A DNA stretch of 44,418 nt from a virus. The stretch is taken from IMG/VR virus record IMGVR_UViG_3300021185_001090, positions 1-44,418 of that record; one strand, given 5' to 3'. Of the stretch, positions 1 through 9,300 are shown piece by piece. The notes under the pieces are model-generated. The model saw nothing but the letters and a program-made list of their open reading frames with translations. It had not been told where the DNA came from and did no database searches. How positions within the stretch are numbered: the stretch's first letter is position 1; each line of letters starts with the position of its first letter. The position numbers and the translations under genes are program-made.

Positions 1-705
1 GGTCCTATGGTTGAGGTAAATACAGACTTGCTTGCAGCAGGAGAAGACCCGACAGACATCCACCCTTGGCGAGTATTCTTGCGTGAGGGTGGAGACGGTT
101 CTATGCCTGCTGTTAGATGGTATCAGCCAGTAGCGAACGCTAATGGACTTAACCAGATTGTAGAGATATTCCGACGATTCGCTGATGAGACTACGTCGCT
201 CCCAAGCTATACACACGGCGAGCAGACCCAAGGTCTTAACAAGACGGCAACTGGCATGTCCATGCTCATGGGCGCAGCCAACATTGCCCTTAAGAGCACA
301 ATCAAAAATATAGATGACTTCTTGATCGAGCCCATGATTGAGAGCCTGTTCCACTTCAATATGGAGTTTGGAACCAACGAGAAGTCAAAGGGTGATCTGA
401 AAATACAAGCTCGCGGAAGCACCGCATTGGTACAGAAGGAAGTGCAGAGCCAGAGGCTGCTTCAGTTCTTGTCCATTGTGGGTGATAACGCCAACGGAGT
501 CGTTAAGCAGACTGAGCTGTTGCGAGAAATCGCCTCTAGCATGGACATTGACCCCGACCAAATTATGAAGACTGAGGAGCAGATTGCTCTTGAACAGCAA
601 CAACAACAACAGTTACTCCAAGCTCAAATGCAACAGGCAGCAGTCGCAGGCGGTCCTCCGTCTCAGGGCGACGCCGGAATGGGAAGTCCTCTCGGAATTA
701 ATTAA
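1..705 (+). CDS. Portal protein, C-terminal part (5' end outside window)
   Basis: The open frame runs in from the window edge without a start, so the gene is truncated on the left. The visible 230-odd residues match the C-terminal half of podovirus portals: the segment around residues 75-120 (TATGMSMLMGAANIALKST, then a conserved Ile-Asp-Asp, then Pro-Met-Ile-Glu) is the usual crown/stem part of this family. A Gln-rich run (about residues 198-210) precedes a Gly/Pro-rich tail, a common disordered portal C-terminus. The portal forms the dodecameric DNA channel at the capsid vertex and docks terminase and head-tail adaptors. The scaffold and capsid genes follow at once, as expected. Terminase should lie just upstream, outside the window. 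Confidence 0.85.
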   Translation, partial: GPMVEVNTDLLAAGEDPTDIHPWRVFLREGGDGSMPAVRWYQPVANANGLNQIVEIFRRFADETTSLPSYTHGEQTQGLNKTATGMSMLMGAANIALKSTIKNIDDFLIEPMIESLFHFNMEFGTNEKSKGDLKIQARGSTALVQKEVQSQRLLQFLSIVGDNANGVVKQTELLREIASSMDIDPDQIMKTEEQIALEQQQQQQLLQAQMQQAAVAGGPPSQGDAGMGSPLGIN

Positions 706-874
706 CAGCCGATTTGAGGACGCCCAGTCAGCATTAGAGCGGGCAGATGAAAAGAATTTTAGGTTTGAGCAAGGCAGGCTCCTAGAGCTTCGTTTCTTTC
801 TCGAACTTGAAGATGCGGCAAAAGCCGTTCTAGACAAAGCGCGGTCCCCTAAACGGATAACCGCAATAGACTAA
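584..874 (+). CDS. Small hypothetical protein overlapping the portal gene; start uncertain
   Basis: An open frame in +1 relative to the portal continues 169 nt past the portal stop. The part beyond residue 31 (from TPEWEVLSELI on) is charged, helical and protein-like. Small ORFs of this kind often follow portal genes in marine podoviruses, and the function is unknown. The frame has no ATG or GTG in a sensible place: the only normal-type starts are TTG codons at 584 and 590, deep inside the portal Gln-rich region and without a clear ribosome site. A rare start (ATT at 701) or a +1 ribosomal frameshift out of the portal would also give this product. The coding nature of the second half is fairly secure; the start is not. 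Confidence 0.5.
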   Translation: MLLNSNNNNSYSKLKCNRQQSQAVLRLRATPEWEVLSELINSRFEDAQSALERADEKNFRFEQGRLLELRFFLELEDAAKAVLDKARSPKRITAID

Positions 875-911
875 CGAATATCCCATGATGTGGGACTCGA
901 AGGAAATAACG

Positions 912-1832
912 ATGTCAAAGAGAAATGACCCAGCGCGACTGGAAGCTGAAGCGAAAGAATTGTACGAACAGATGACTAAAGGTAAGACTGAGACCCCAGA
1001 GGTAGATCAACCTCCAGCGGATACCCCAGAAGAGCCCGAAGCCCTGCAAGTAGAAGCCCCCGATCCTACGGATACGGCTGAAGTTCAAGCGGATGAGGAC
1101 ACAGTAGAAGAGTCAGAACGCAGCGAGGACTCGGAACTGAAGTTGGCTTTAGAAAAAGCCGAGAAAGCTATGAAGGGCGCACAGGCGAGAATGACCAAAG
1201 CGACTCAAGAAGCGGCTGACTTGAAGCGGCAAAATGCCGACCTGATCAGAAGCGTCACCGAGTTAAAAGGTCAACTTGTGGAGTCTTCAAAAGACGAGAG
1301 CAAGCTGGCACAGATAAGGGAAGATTACCCCGATCTGGCTGGACCACTGCTTGACGAGTTGAAGAGAACGCAAGATGAAGTTGGTAAAGCCAAAGAGGCT
1401 TTAGCCGAGCAAGAACAGAGTAAGTATCAGGAGTTGCAAGATCAGGCGCAAGCCGAGCACTTCGAGCGAATCCGAGCAGTACACCCTGATGTCGATCAGC
1501 TTATCGATACGGCAGACTGGTTGAACTGGTTGGAGGAAGCAGACTCCCAGACGAAGACTTGGATACAAGAGGGTTCGTCTAATGATGTGAACATGGTTCT
1601 TAGTAGGTTTAAGGCTGACATGGGACAACCAGCTCCCACGCTGCAAGAGCAGACTCTCGAGCGGGCTAAGACGGTTGCAGAACCGAAGATGCCAAAAGCT
1701 CGGAAGTCACAAGTTAAAGGCGAAAAGAAATACTGGACCGTCGATGAGATTATGAGGATGCCAAACGAAATGTTTGAGAAGCATCAATCGGAAATACTCA
1801 AAGCGATGGAAAGTGGATCGATACGCCGCTAA
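912..1832 (+). CDS. Capsid scaffolding protein
   Basis: About 306 residues, very acidic and charged, with long predicted coiled coil (about residues 70-180) and no hydrophobic core. This is typical of internal scaffolds of HK97-fold phages, and the place between portal and major capsid fits. Such proteins guide coat assembly and leave or are degraded before DNA packaging. The basic C-terminal segment (roughly the last 50 residues, KMPKARKSQVKGEKK followed by a short helix) matches the coat-binding tail of P22-type scaffolds in character. An upstream ATG at 885 is open in frame, but ATG 912 is preceded by AAGGAA at a good distance and is preferred. Confidence 0.8.
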   Translation: MSKRNDPARLEAEAKELYEQMTKGKTETPEVDQPPADTPEEPEALQVEAPDPTDTAEVQADEDTVEESERSEDSELKLALEKAEKAMKGAQARMTKATQEAADLKRQNADLIRSVTELKGQLVESSKDESKLAQIREDYPDLAGPLLDELKRTQDEVGKAKEALAEQEQSKYQELQDQAQAEHFERIRAVHPDVDQLIDTADWLNWLEEADSQTKTWIQEGSSNDVNMVLSRFKADMGQPAPTLQEQTLERAKTVAEPKMPKARKSQVKGEKKYWTVDEIMRMPNEMFEKHQSEILKAMESGSIRR

Positions 1833-1855
1833 TCAATCTCTTGTGAGGTAATAAA

Positions 1856-2713
1856 ATGTCTTTTTCACAATTTTCAACGGGTACTACATCTGAAGTAAAC
1901 TTTATCCCAGAGGTGTTTTCCAAACTCCTTCAGGCTAAGTTCTACAGCAAATCAATTCTGCCCGAAATCAGCAACACCGACTATGAAGGTGAAATCTCTG
2001 GTCAAGGCGACAAGATCGTTGTACGTACAGTTCCTGCTGTAACTATCAACGACTACAGTGGTTCTATCACTACTCAAGAGCTGACTACTGCCAAGGTAGA
2101 AATGCTCATTGATAAGGCTAAGTACTACAGCTTTAAGGTAGACGACGTACTGGCTGCTCAGGCGGACATCAACATGCTGGAAGCTGCATCTACTGATGCT
2201 TCTGAAGGTATGCGTATCGCTGTTGAGACCGACGTACTGTCTAGCGCTGTAACTGGTGCTACCACTATCGGTGCTCAGACCACTATCACTTCATCTAACA
2301 TCTTGGAAGAAATTCTGACTCTGTCTAAGACTCTTGATGAGCTGAACATTCCAGAAGAAGGTCGATTCATCGTTCTTTCTCCTGAGTTCATCTCTATGCT
2401 CAAGCAGTCTGAGCTGCGTCAGGCTTACCTGACTGGCGATGCTACTTCACCTCTCCGTAACGGTTTGGTTGGAATGGTTGACCGCTTCAAGGTTTTCCAA
2501 AGCAACATGGTTTACACCCCCGGCTCCGGCGCAGACGCAGGCTATACGCACGTTCTGGCTGGTCACCCCAAAGCGCTGTCTTTCGCGTCTCAGTTCACTA
2601 ACACTGAAACTGTTCGCATGGAAAGCACTTTCGGCGATCAGGTTCGTGGTCTGAAGGTGTACGGCTCTAAGGTAATCACTCCTGACGCACTGTGCGTTGG
2701 TAAGTGGACCTAA
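1856..2713 (+). CDS. Major capsid protein (HK97 fold)
   Basis: 285 residues following the scaffold, with the ribosome site GAGGT before ATG. The sequence has HK97-type coat features: an N-terminal arm (FIPEVFSKLLQAKFY), an alternating Val/Thr beta segment with conserved GDKIVVR, an alpha-rich middle (DVLAAQADINMLEAA), and the late motif FIVLSPEFISML followed by a DRFKVFQSN segment. Codon use is strongly biased compared with neighbours (many CTG, GGT, ACT, GTA), as expected for the most abundant virion protein. A strong terminator directly follows, which would set its dosage apart from downstream genes. Family assignment is by recognition; fold-level identity is very likely. Confidence 0.88.
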   Translation: MSFSQFSTGTTSEVNFIPEVFSKLLQAKFYSKSILPEISNTDYEGEISGQGDKIVVRTVPAVTINDYSGSITTQELTTAKVEMLIDKAKYYSFKVDDVLAAQADINMLEAASTDASEGMRIAVETDVLSSAVTGATTIGAQTTITSSNILEEILTLSKTLDELNIPEEGRFIVLSPEFISMLKQSELRQAYLTGDATSPLRNGLVGMVDRFKVFQSNMVYTPGSGADAGYTHVLAGHPKALSFASQFTNTETVRMESTFGDQVRGLKVYGSKVITPDALCVGKWT

Positions 2714-2730
2714 GATACCGACTAATGATC

Positions 2731-2755
2731 GGGGGAGGGAAACCTCCCCCTTTTT
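2731..2755 (+). terminator. Rho-independent terminator after the capsid gene
   Basis: A perfect 8-bp G/C stem (GGGGGAGG, loop GAAA, CCTCCCCC) is followed at once by five T residues. It lies 18 nt past the capsid stop and is the clearest intrinsic terminator in the late block. It probably gives partial termination, so that scaffold and capsid mRNA exceeds that of the tail genes. Confidence 0.9.
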
Positions 2756-2767
2756 AGCGAGTTATTC

Positions 2768-3040
2768 ATGACTAAGAAATCGAACACAAAGAAAGACGAA
2801 ATTTTTCTGCAAGCCAAGGAAGACTATAACGTCAAGTTAGATCGACGACTGACCCTTGCCCAACTAGAAGAGCAGGTACAGCGATTGGCAGAAGACAAAG
2901 CCAACCCCAAGCCTGTTGAGAAAGAGCTGGTTCCAAAGCGGGTTAGAAATGTCATTACAGGGAATGAGTTCGACTACAACCCGATTTTTAAAAACAACCC
3001 CGATTTAATGGTAATCGAATGGGAGACCGATAATGGCTGA
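2768..3040 (+). CDS. Hypothetical protein downstream of capsid
   Basis: 90 residues, mostly charged, with a Lys-rich N-terminus, a central helix (LTLAQLEEQVQRLAEDKA) and a C-terminal segment rich in Asn/Asp/Trp. I do not recognise the family. The position between capsid and the first adaptor suggests a minor head protein or a small decoration/completion factor. Its 3' end overlaps the next gene by 8 nt, so the two are probably translationally coupled. The ribosome site before ATG 2768 is weak. Confidence 0.7.
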   Translation: MTKKSNTKKDEIFLQAKEDYNVKLDRRLTLAQLEEQVQRLAEDKANPKPVEKELVPKRVRNVITGNEFDYNPIFKNNPDLMVIEWETDNG

Positions 3041-3698
3041 CACGAAGGTAGTAGACATTTTAGATCGGGCTGGGATTATCTTGCAGGATAATACGAATGT
3101 CCGGTTTCCAAACTCAGAGCTTTTAAAGTTCTTTAACGACGCGCAAAAAGAAGTTGTTCTGCACCGTCCAGACGCAAAGATGGTGAACACCACCTATAGC
3201 TGTGTTGATGGCAGTAAGCAGACTCTTCCAAGCGCTGCATTGAGGTTGATTGAGATTGTACGCAACGTGGGCGGTAGAGCCGTTACACAGGTACAGCGTC
3301 GCATCCTTGATGAGACCCTGCCTAACTGGCATGAAACAACAGCAGGAACAAACAAGATTGAGCATTTTGTTTATGACCCAGCTGACCCCAAGAATTTTTA
3401 TGTTTATCCCAAAGGAGCAGCGGGCACTCACAGTCTTGAGATTGTCTACTCCTCTGCGCCTACCGAGATATCCATATCGGACTTCGATACAGATACAACT
3501 ACAATTAGCCTAGACGATGTTTATGCTAACTGCATATTGGACTACGTCCTGTATCGCTCGTATCAGAAAGACTCAGAGTTCGCCGGTAACGCCCAGCGAG
3601 CCATGATGCACTATCAGTCGTTCGCCAATGCGCTTGGAGTTAAGACTCAGGCGGATGGTGCAACCACTCCAATGCCAGCGATGGTAGGTAGCGCCTAA
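3033..3698 (+). CDS. Head-tail adaptor-like virion protein (DUF6682-like)
   Basis: 221 residues. The N-terminal part (VVDILDRAGIILQD, then FPNSELLKFFNDAQKEVVLHRPDA) is the helical start common to podovirus adaptor/gatekeeper proteins annotated as DUF6682. The C-terminal half has an alternating beta core, then helices around LDDVYANCILDYVLYRSYQKD. Such proteins ring the portal and receive the tail. GGGAG lies upstream of the ATG inside the previous gene. The 3' end overlaps the next start by one base (TAATG). The DUF name is from memory of family patterns; the adaptor role rests mainly on gene order. Confidence 0.65.
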   Translation: MADTKVVDILDRAGIILQDNTNVRFPNSELLKFFNDAQKEVVLHRPDAKMVNTTYSCVDGSKQTLPSAALRLIEIVRNVGGRAVTQVQRRILDETLPNWHETTAGTNKIEHFVYDPADPKNFYVYPKGAAGTHSLEIVYSSAPTEISISDFDTDTTTISLDDVYANCILDYVLYRSYQKDSEFAGNAQRAMMHYQSFANALGVKTQADGATTPMPAMVGSA

Positions 3699-4321
3699 TG
3701 AAGTATTCTGATTTTTCTCTGTATGTCCGCCCCGAAGTTCAGGGTGCTCCCGATTTTGTTATAGAGAGAGCAGTCAGAGATTCGGCTATAGACTTTTGTG
3801 CAAGAACTGATATCTACATCCCAGAGCCGGAGTTTATCACTACGATAGCTGGCTTGAACGAGTACGCCGTTTCTTTGCCTACGGGCACAGAGTTAAATCA
3901 CATACTTGATATCTTTAACGACAAGTCGGCTCTAAAGCCGATTAGTTATAGTCAGCTACTACTTAGGCTGGGAGATGAGACCACAACAGGAACGCCTGCC
4001 TATTACGCGCAGCGTGACAACCTTGACTTCTACCTAGCCCCCATACCAGCTGAGGCTGACTCCTTTAGGGTTCTGTATTCCGTCAAACCCACATCAACCA
4101 GCACAAGCATCCCTGACAGCGTGGGCAAAGAGCATCGAGAAGCAATTACTCATGGTGCGTTGTATCGGCTCCAAATGATGTCAGGTCAACCTTGGTCGAA
4201 CCCAAACGCGGCAGGAATGAACAAGCAGCTATTTGAGCGCAGCGTTGGCAGGGTAATCCGCCAAGTTAAGTATGGCTTTAGTGGTGGCTCACTCACCTGC
4301 AAATCGAGGGAATTCATCTAA
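3698..4321 (+). CDS. Second head-tail adaptor / tail completion protein
   Basis: 207 residues: a short helical N-terminus (YVRPEVQGAPDFVIERAVRDS with conserved aromatic and Arg positions), an all-beta middle, and a C-terminal helix pair (EHREAITHGALYRLQMM, then KQLFERSVGRVIRQVKYG). The pattern is like T7 gp11-type tail tube/adaptor proteins, which sit between portal ring and nozzle. I recognise it as a frequent partner of the DUF6682-like gene before it, not by a specific family name. Start and stop overlap both neighbours by one base, a compact late operon. Confidence 0.55.
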   Translation: MKYSDFSLYVRPEVQGAPDFVIERAVRDSAIDFCARTDIYIPEPEFITTIAGLNEYAVSLPTGTELNHILDIFNDKSALKPISYSQLLLRLGDETTTGTPAYYAQRDNLDFYLAPIPAEADSFRVLYSVKPTSTSTSIPDSVGKEHREAITHGALYRLQMMSGQPWSNPNAAGMNKQLFERSVGRVIRQVKYGFSGGSLTCKSREFI

Positions 4322-4695
4322 TGGCATATTTGACCACCATTGATCTGGTTCAGGGAGACCAACTACCAGAGATCGAAATGACGCTTAAGGACAGCAATAC
4401 AGCTGCTGCTGGCGCAATTCTCGATACTGACGACGCAACCACATTTGCAGCCTTGGACCTGTCTGGCGGCTCAGTACGCATGCGTGTCAGAAAGGTAGGG
4501 CAAACAGGCTTGATCGACACTTTAGTAGGTACGGTCACAGCCCCTACAGACGGCAAGGTTACATTTTTATTTGCGGCGGATACCCTATCCTCTACAGGCG
4601 TTCTTGAGGGAGAGGTTGAGTTCACCGACTCTTCAGGCAGAACCCAGACAGTCGTTGATCTAATTAAGTTTAAAGTACGATCACAGTTCGGTTAG
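4321..4695 (+). CDS. BppU N-domain-like tail/baseplate accessory protein
   Basis: 124 residues, entirely beta-rich. The layout (ligand-facing QGDQLPEIEMTLKDS, then LSGGSVRMRVRK, then a strand pair ending in FKVRSQFG) follows the immunoglobulin-like N-terminal domain seen in phage upper-baseplate proteins of the BppU type. In other phages this small domain connects fibres to the tail. It stands directly before three repeat-rich fibre-type genes, which fits. A GAGGGAA ribosome site precedes the ATG. Confidence 0.5.
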   Translation: MAYLTTIDLVQGDQLPEIEMTLKDSNTAAAGAILDTDDATTFAALDLSGGSVRMRVRKVGQTGLIDTLVGTVTAPTDGKVTFLFAADTLSSTGVLEGEVEFTDSSGRTQTVVDLIKFKVRSQFG

Positions 4696-4701
4696 TAGCC
4701 G

Positions 4702-5928
4702 ATGGCTATCCATGCTTCTGTAAAGTATCGATCTCTTAAGGCTGGCGTTACACACAGAAGTCTTCAGCTCAGCGCGTCTATACAAAAGACGGCAGCTGTT
4801 GTTCTGCAACAAAACGTCGTTGCTTCGCTATCAAGCCGCAGGCTAGATGCATCTTTTAATATAGCCAAACTTACAGCTGTCTCTAACTGGCAAAAGCTGT
4901 TTCTTCACAACATCCATGTCAACGCCGAGAGAACGCTCTACGTATTCAACGATGAGTTCCTATTCTCAGATGAGGCTATCTTTGCGGTAGACAAGGGTCT
5001 TAGCGATGCGATTGGCTTCCTGTCTGCTGACCCGGTGTTTACTGTAGGGAAGCAGCTAGAAGACTCTGCGGTCTTAGTGGATGCTGCAAGGCTGAACGTA
5101 GGTAAGGGTTCTCAAGATTCTCTAGCGTTCGCAGAGAGTCAGGCGTTTGTGATTGATGCACTGCGTTCGGACCAGTTCAGCTTTGCAGAAGATGTACACA
5201 CTCTCCTGACGTTCCTACGAGACTTCGATTCTTCGACCAGCATCATAGATGGTACAGCCGCTTCAGTCTCTAAGCCTCAAAGCGACTCATACGGTTTCTC
5301 CGATGCAGTGACTACAGGCGCTGGCAAGGGTGTCTCTGATGCACTGTCGTTCGCAGAGAATCAAACCTTTGATATTAATGTTTTGCAGCAAGACTCAATA
5401 TTTCACTTTGATAGTTTAGTGGTTACTCGGCAGCCATTTAACTTCGTGTTTACTGAGGTGTCGGGAGTATCCACCGTAACTGGCGAGCCTGACGATTCGT
5501 TTGGACTTTCAGACGGTGTCAGCTTTAGCGGCAGCATTGGGTTTCAGGATTACTTTGCTCTGGACGATTTCTCGCAGGTCGATAAAGATGTGCTTGGCGT
5601 CAAGAGCAATGTCATTGGCTTTGCTGACGATCTGGCATCAGTTGTCGATAAAAATATTCCAAATCAATCGTTTAGCTTGACCGAACAGCATTTATTTGCT
5701 TTGTCAAAACCTGCCGCAGACTCTATAATAACCACAGATATATTGACTTCTCATGCGTCGAAGTCAGTTACAGATACAACCACGCTAAATGACGCAGCGA
5801 CACTGTCCCCACGGATCGGAAAATCTGACAGTACACCTATTGTCGATTCTCTTGATGTTGAGCATGTAATAACTGGTGCCCTCCTTAATCAAGCGCTTAT
5901 TGGCAATTTGATATTGAATGCTGATTAA
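4702..5928 (+). CDS. Repetitive tail/fibre protein
   Basis: 408 residues built largely from degenerate units of about 30-40 residues containing Asp-Ser, a Phe/Leu pair, Asp or Glu, and then Lys-x-Leu/Val-Ser-Asp (for example KGLSDAIGFLSAD, KGVSDALSFAENQ, KSVTDTTTLNDAA). The first about 70 residues are not repetitive. Such repeats are common in marine phage structural proteins and probably form a beta-solenoid or stalk. No enzymatic motif is seen. The gene starts 7 nt after the previous stop with a poor ribosome site, so it probably depends on coupling. A tail role is inferred from place and repeats. Confidence 0.65.
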   Translation: MAIHASVKYRSLKAGVTHRSLQLSASIQKTAAVVLQQNVVASLSSRRLDASFNIAKLTAVSNWQKLFLHNIHVNAERTLYVFNDEFLFSDEAIFAVDKGLSDAIGFLSADPVFTVGKQLEDSAVLVDAARLNVGKGSQDSLAFAESQAFVIDALRSDQFSFAEDVHTLLTFLRDFDSSTSIIDGTAASVSKPQSDSYGFSDAVTTGAGKGVSDALSFAENQTFDINVLQQDSIFHFDSLVVTRQPFNFVFTEVSGVSTVTGEPDDSFGLSDGVSFSGSIGFQDYFALDDFSQVDKDVLGVKSNVIGFADDLASVVDKNIPNQSFSLTEQHLFALSKPAADSIITTDILTSHASKSVTDTTTLNDAATLSPRIGKSDSTPIVDSLDVEHVITGALLNQALIGNLILNAD

Positions 5929-5942
5929 TCTGGAGACATACC

Positions 5943-6389
5943 ATGATCGTTGATGATCTAAAACTTAAAGGGCGCTTGACTGTTGATTTAGTAGCAGCAG
6001 ACGGCACCATCAAAGAAACTCAAGAAATCCCAAACCTTGTGGTAACCACGGGCAAAGTGTTTGTTGCCTCTCGCATGGCTGGAACCTCAGCCTCGGTTAT
6101 GAGTCACATGGCTATCGGTACTGCAAATGCCACCCCAGCTGCTGGAGACACCTCTCTTGGTGCCGAAGTTGCTCGAGTAGCGCTAACCAGTACTACTGCC
6201 AACAACAATGACGTTACCTATGTCGCAACATTCCCCGCTCAGACTCCTTCGTCTGCTGCTGGAGTGGTTGAGGCTGCCATCTTAAACGCTAGCTCTTCTG
6301 GCACCATGCTTTGCAGGACGGTATTCAGCGTTATCAACAAGCAGCCAACAGATAGTCTTTCTATCACTTGGGTAGTCTCAGCTAGCTAG
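5943..6389 (+). CDS. Tail-associated beta protein
   Basis: 148 residues. The start LKLKGRLTVDLVAADGTIKETQEIPNL is split by a conserved VVTTGKVFVASRM, then MAIGTANATPAAGDTSLGAE and a C-terminal beta segment (FSVINKQPTDSLSITWVV). This arrangement occurs widely in phages beside fibre genes and is of unknown exact role, probably a small tail or fibre-attachment protein. A very good ribosome site (GGAG, 8 nt before ATG) sets the start. It sits directly before the large fibre gene. Confidence 0.6.
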   Translation: MIVDDLKLKGRLTVDLVAADGTIKETQEIPNLVVTTGKVFVASRMAGTSASVMSHMAIGTANATPAAGDTSLGAEVARVALTSTTANNNDVTYVATFPAQTPSSAAGVVEAAILNASSSGTMLCRTVFSVINKQPTDSLSITWVVSAS

Positions 6390-6398
6390 GAGCCATAA

Positions 6399-9300
6399 AT
6401 GGCGATTCAGTTCTCGAACCTAGCTAGCACTTCGCTGGCTAGTGGCGTTTCCTCTACGGCAACGTCTATTAGTGTTACCAGCGCAGCTTCATTCCCTTCA
6501 TTGGGCAGTGGGGATTATTTCTATGCGACGTTGGGAGCGGGAACTGGTTCAGAAATCGTCAAGGTTACAGCCATATCTGGCACGACCTTTACTGTGTCTC
6601 GTGGGCAGGACGGCACTACAGCTGTCAGCCATTCGGCTGGAGGGGATGTAGCACTTAGGGTTACAGCTGGCGCTTTGGAAGACTTGCGTGACGGCGGTCA
6701 GGTCTATACTGCGGGCAGCGGTCTCGGTCTTTCAGGCAACGAGTTTACAAATACTGCGCCAGACCAAACAGTCTCTATCTCAGGATCGGGTTCAACCACT
6801 GTTACGGGAACGTACCCCAGCTTTACTGTCTCCAGCACCTCTTACAGTCACCCATCAGCCCACCCGATTAGTTTTATCACTGGGTTGCAGACTGCATTGG
6901 ACGGAAAGGTAGATGACTCTCAGGTGCTTACGGATGTTCCTGCGAACGCCCTTTTTACTGATACCGTATACACGCTTCCGTTTACTGATAACTCGTCTAA
7001 CTGGAACACAGCTTATGGATGGGGCGATCACTCCACTGCTGGCTACTTAACCAGTCACCAGTCTTTGTCTGGCTATGCTACTGAGACGTATGTTGGCACG
7101 CAGATAACAAACCTTGTTGATTCTGCTCCAGCGACAATGGATACGCTTAACGAGCTAGCCGCTGCGCTGGGTGATGATCCTAACTTCGCTACTACTGTAA
7201 GCACCAGCATCGGTACAAAGCTACCCTTGTCTGGCGGCACACTCACAGGCGCTCTGTCAGGGACTACAGCCACTTTTTCAGGCAACATAAATGCTGAATC
7301 AGATATTAGAGTAGGCACAGCCGCTGGCGCAATTAACCAGACAGGTATTATTAAAGAAAATGGCAGTGCTTATGGATTAGGGTTTTTTACATGGGGCGAT
7401 ACTGCTCCAGTGCAGATTGGTGGCGGCTCCGTAAACCTCCAAAAAGAAGCAGGCGGCGGTGTAGACCTCAAGATTAGCGGCACTACAGTAATAGACTCTA
7501 GTCGCAACCTGACCAACATAGGGACATATACTGGTCAAGGGTTAGCTACAATTACTAACTCCAGCAATCAGCATTTACGACTGGCTTACTCCAGTGGCTT
7601 TTACTGGAATATTTACAGGGAATCAACAACGGGCGACCTTGTTTTTGATAGCTCAAACACAGCAGGCGAGTTTGTTCGGTTTGATGCAGTAGATAAAACC
7701 ATATCGACAATAGCTGGATACAAAGTAAACGGCACTACAGTAATAGACTCTAGTCGCAACCTGACCAACATTGGCACGATTGGCTCTGGAGCAATAACCT
7801 CAACAAGTTCAATGAATGCCGCAGGGGGCTATTACGTTTCTGGAACTGAGGTAGTGACCGCTAGCCGCAACCTGACCAACATTGGCACAATCTCATCGGG
7901 CGCGATTAGCATCAACGGCATAGACCAATCTATAGTCGCCCAGCGCGACCTGTCTTCATCTAGCAGCGGTTGGAGTGGGCGGATCATCAGCAAAAACGCC
8001 ACCACCAACGTCGCCTCTTTCCTGGGCAACTACAAGGGATATGCGGGGCTTTTTGCGCATAACGCCGCGCTCAATGGTTGGGCACCGATCTATATCAACG
8101 CTCATTCCGGTTCGGGACAAGCAAACGTATATACCGGCTCTCTTTACGTTAATGGGAACAACTTAGCATGGCATGCAGGTAACGACGGCTCAGGCTCTGG
8201 TTTAGATGCTGATCTGCTTGATGGTACACATAAAAGTGGGTTCTTTGTTCAAAGTGGTTCGTGGTTAGGTGATTTAGGAAGTAATGGATATACCCGTGAA
8301 AACGGATTAAGTATGACCGGTGGTTCCGAATTTGTAGTTCTATCAAAAGGTGGTCAAGGTACCGTTTTAGTTGACGGACAATATATATCCTACGAAGGTA
8401 GTAATGGATTTTTTGGTTCATATAATTCAAGTTATGCTAATGCTGCAGGTATTAGAGCAACAGCCGCAAGTACAGTAACTGTTCAAAAATTAAATGGAAA
8501 TAATGCTAATTTAGCAGTTACAGGAAACATAACTAGGTCTGGTAATACAGTTTGGGATGCAGGCAACGATGGCTCAGGCTCTGGTTTAGATGCTGACACC
8601 GTTGATGGTCTTCAAGGTTCACATCTAGATCAAAGAACATATAACAGTGCCAACGCTTATCTAGGGTCACACTACATTAACGGCGGTACGGGTCAAAAGC
8701 CAAACAATTCTTTACTGGGTGCCGGTAAATTAAAGCTGTCTATGCAAGGCAGCGGTAACTTAGGTTTTGGTGGCTCATGGAATGATGTGTTGTGGATGTC
8801 TAGCTACACTGGAACTGATGTTAAGAAAAGCACTGCTATAGTTTCTAGTAAATATGACTCAACTAGTCTATTCGTGGCAAAACAAAACTATGACTCTGCA
8901 ACTTGGGGAACAGGGTATCTGCTTTGGAACACTGGCAACGATGGCTCAGGCTCCGGTTTAGATGCAGATACCGTAGACGGCATCCAAGCAAGTAGTTTCT
9001 TGAGAAGCGATGCGCTTACATACAGTAACAACAATATTGGCAGAGCAAATCATCATCTAGGTCATCTTGTTGGCGCGTATAACAATGTCGGGGGAAATAG
9101 TGCTAGACCTAATCCTATTTACAGTATCGGAACTTCCTACCTCCCGACTCAATCCGGCTTATCAAATTTTTATGGAGTAGGCTTTGCCCACGCAAACCTA
9201 TGGGGTTCGGGTAAAACAGCAGGATGGGGTCTGTATACCACCGATGCAGGAAACGTAACATTCACAGCGGGATACTCTGGCGGAACAAGCGGAATTGGCG

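Noticed and set aside
8149-8430. 93-codon minus-strand frame in the fibre gene
   Set aside because: It lies across a linker repeat and the low-GC cassette; the product is His/Tyr/Leu-rich, as expected for antisense of Gly/Asn/Ser-rich coding, and no ribosome site is seen.
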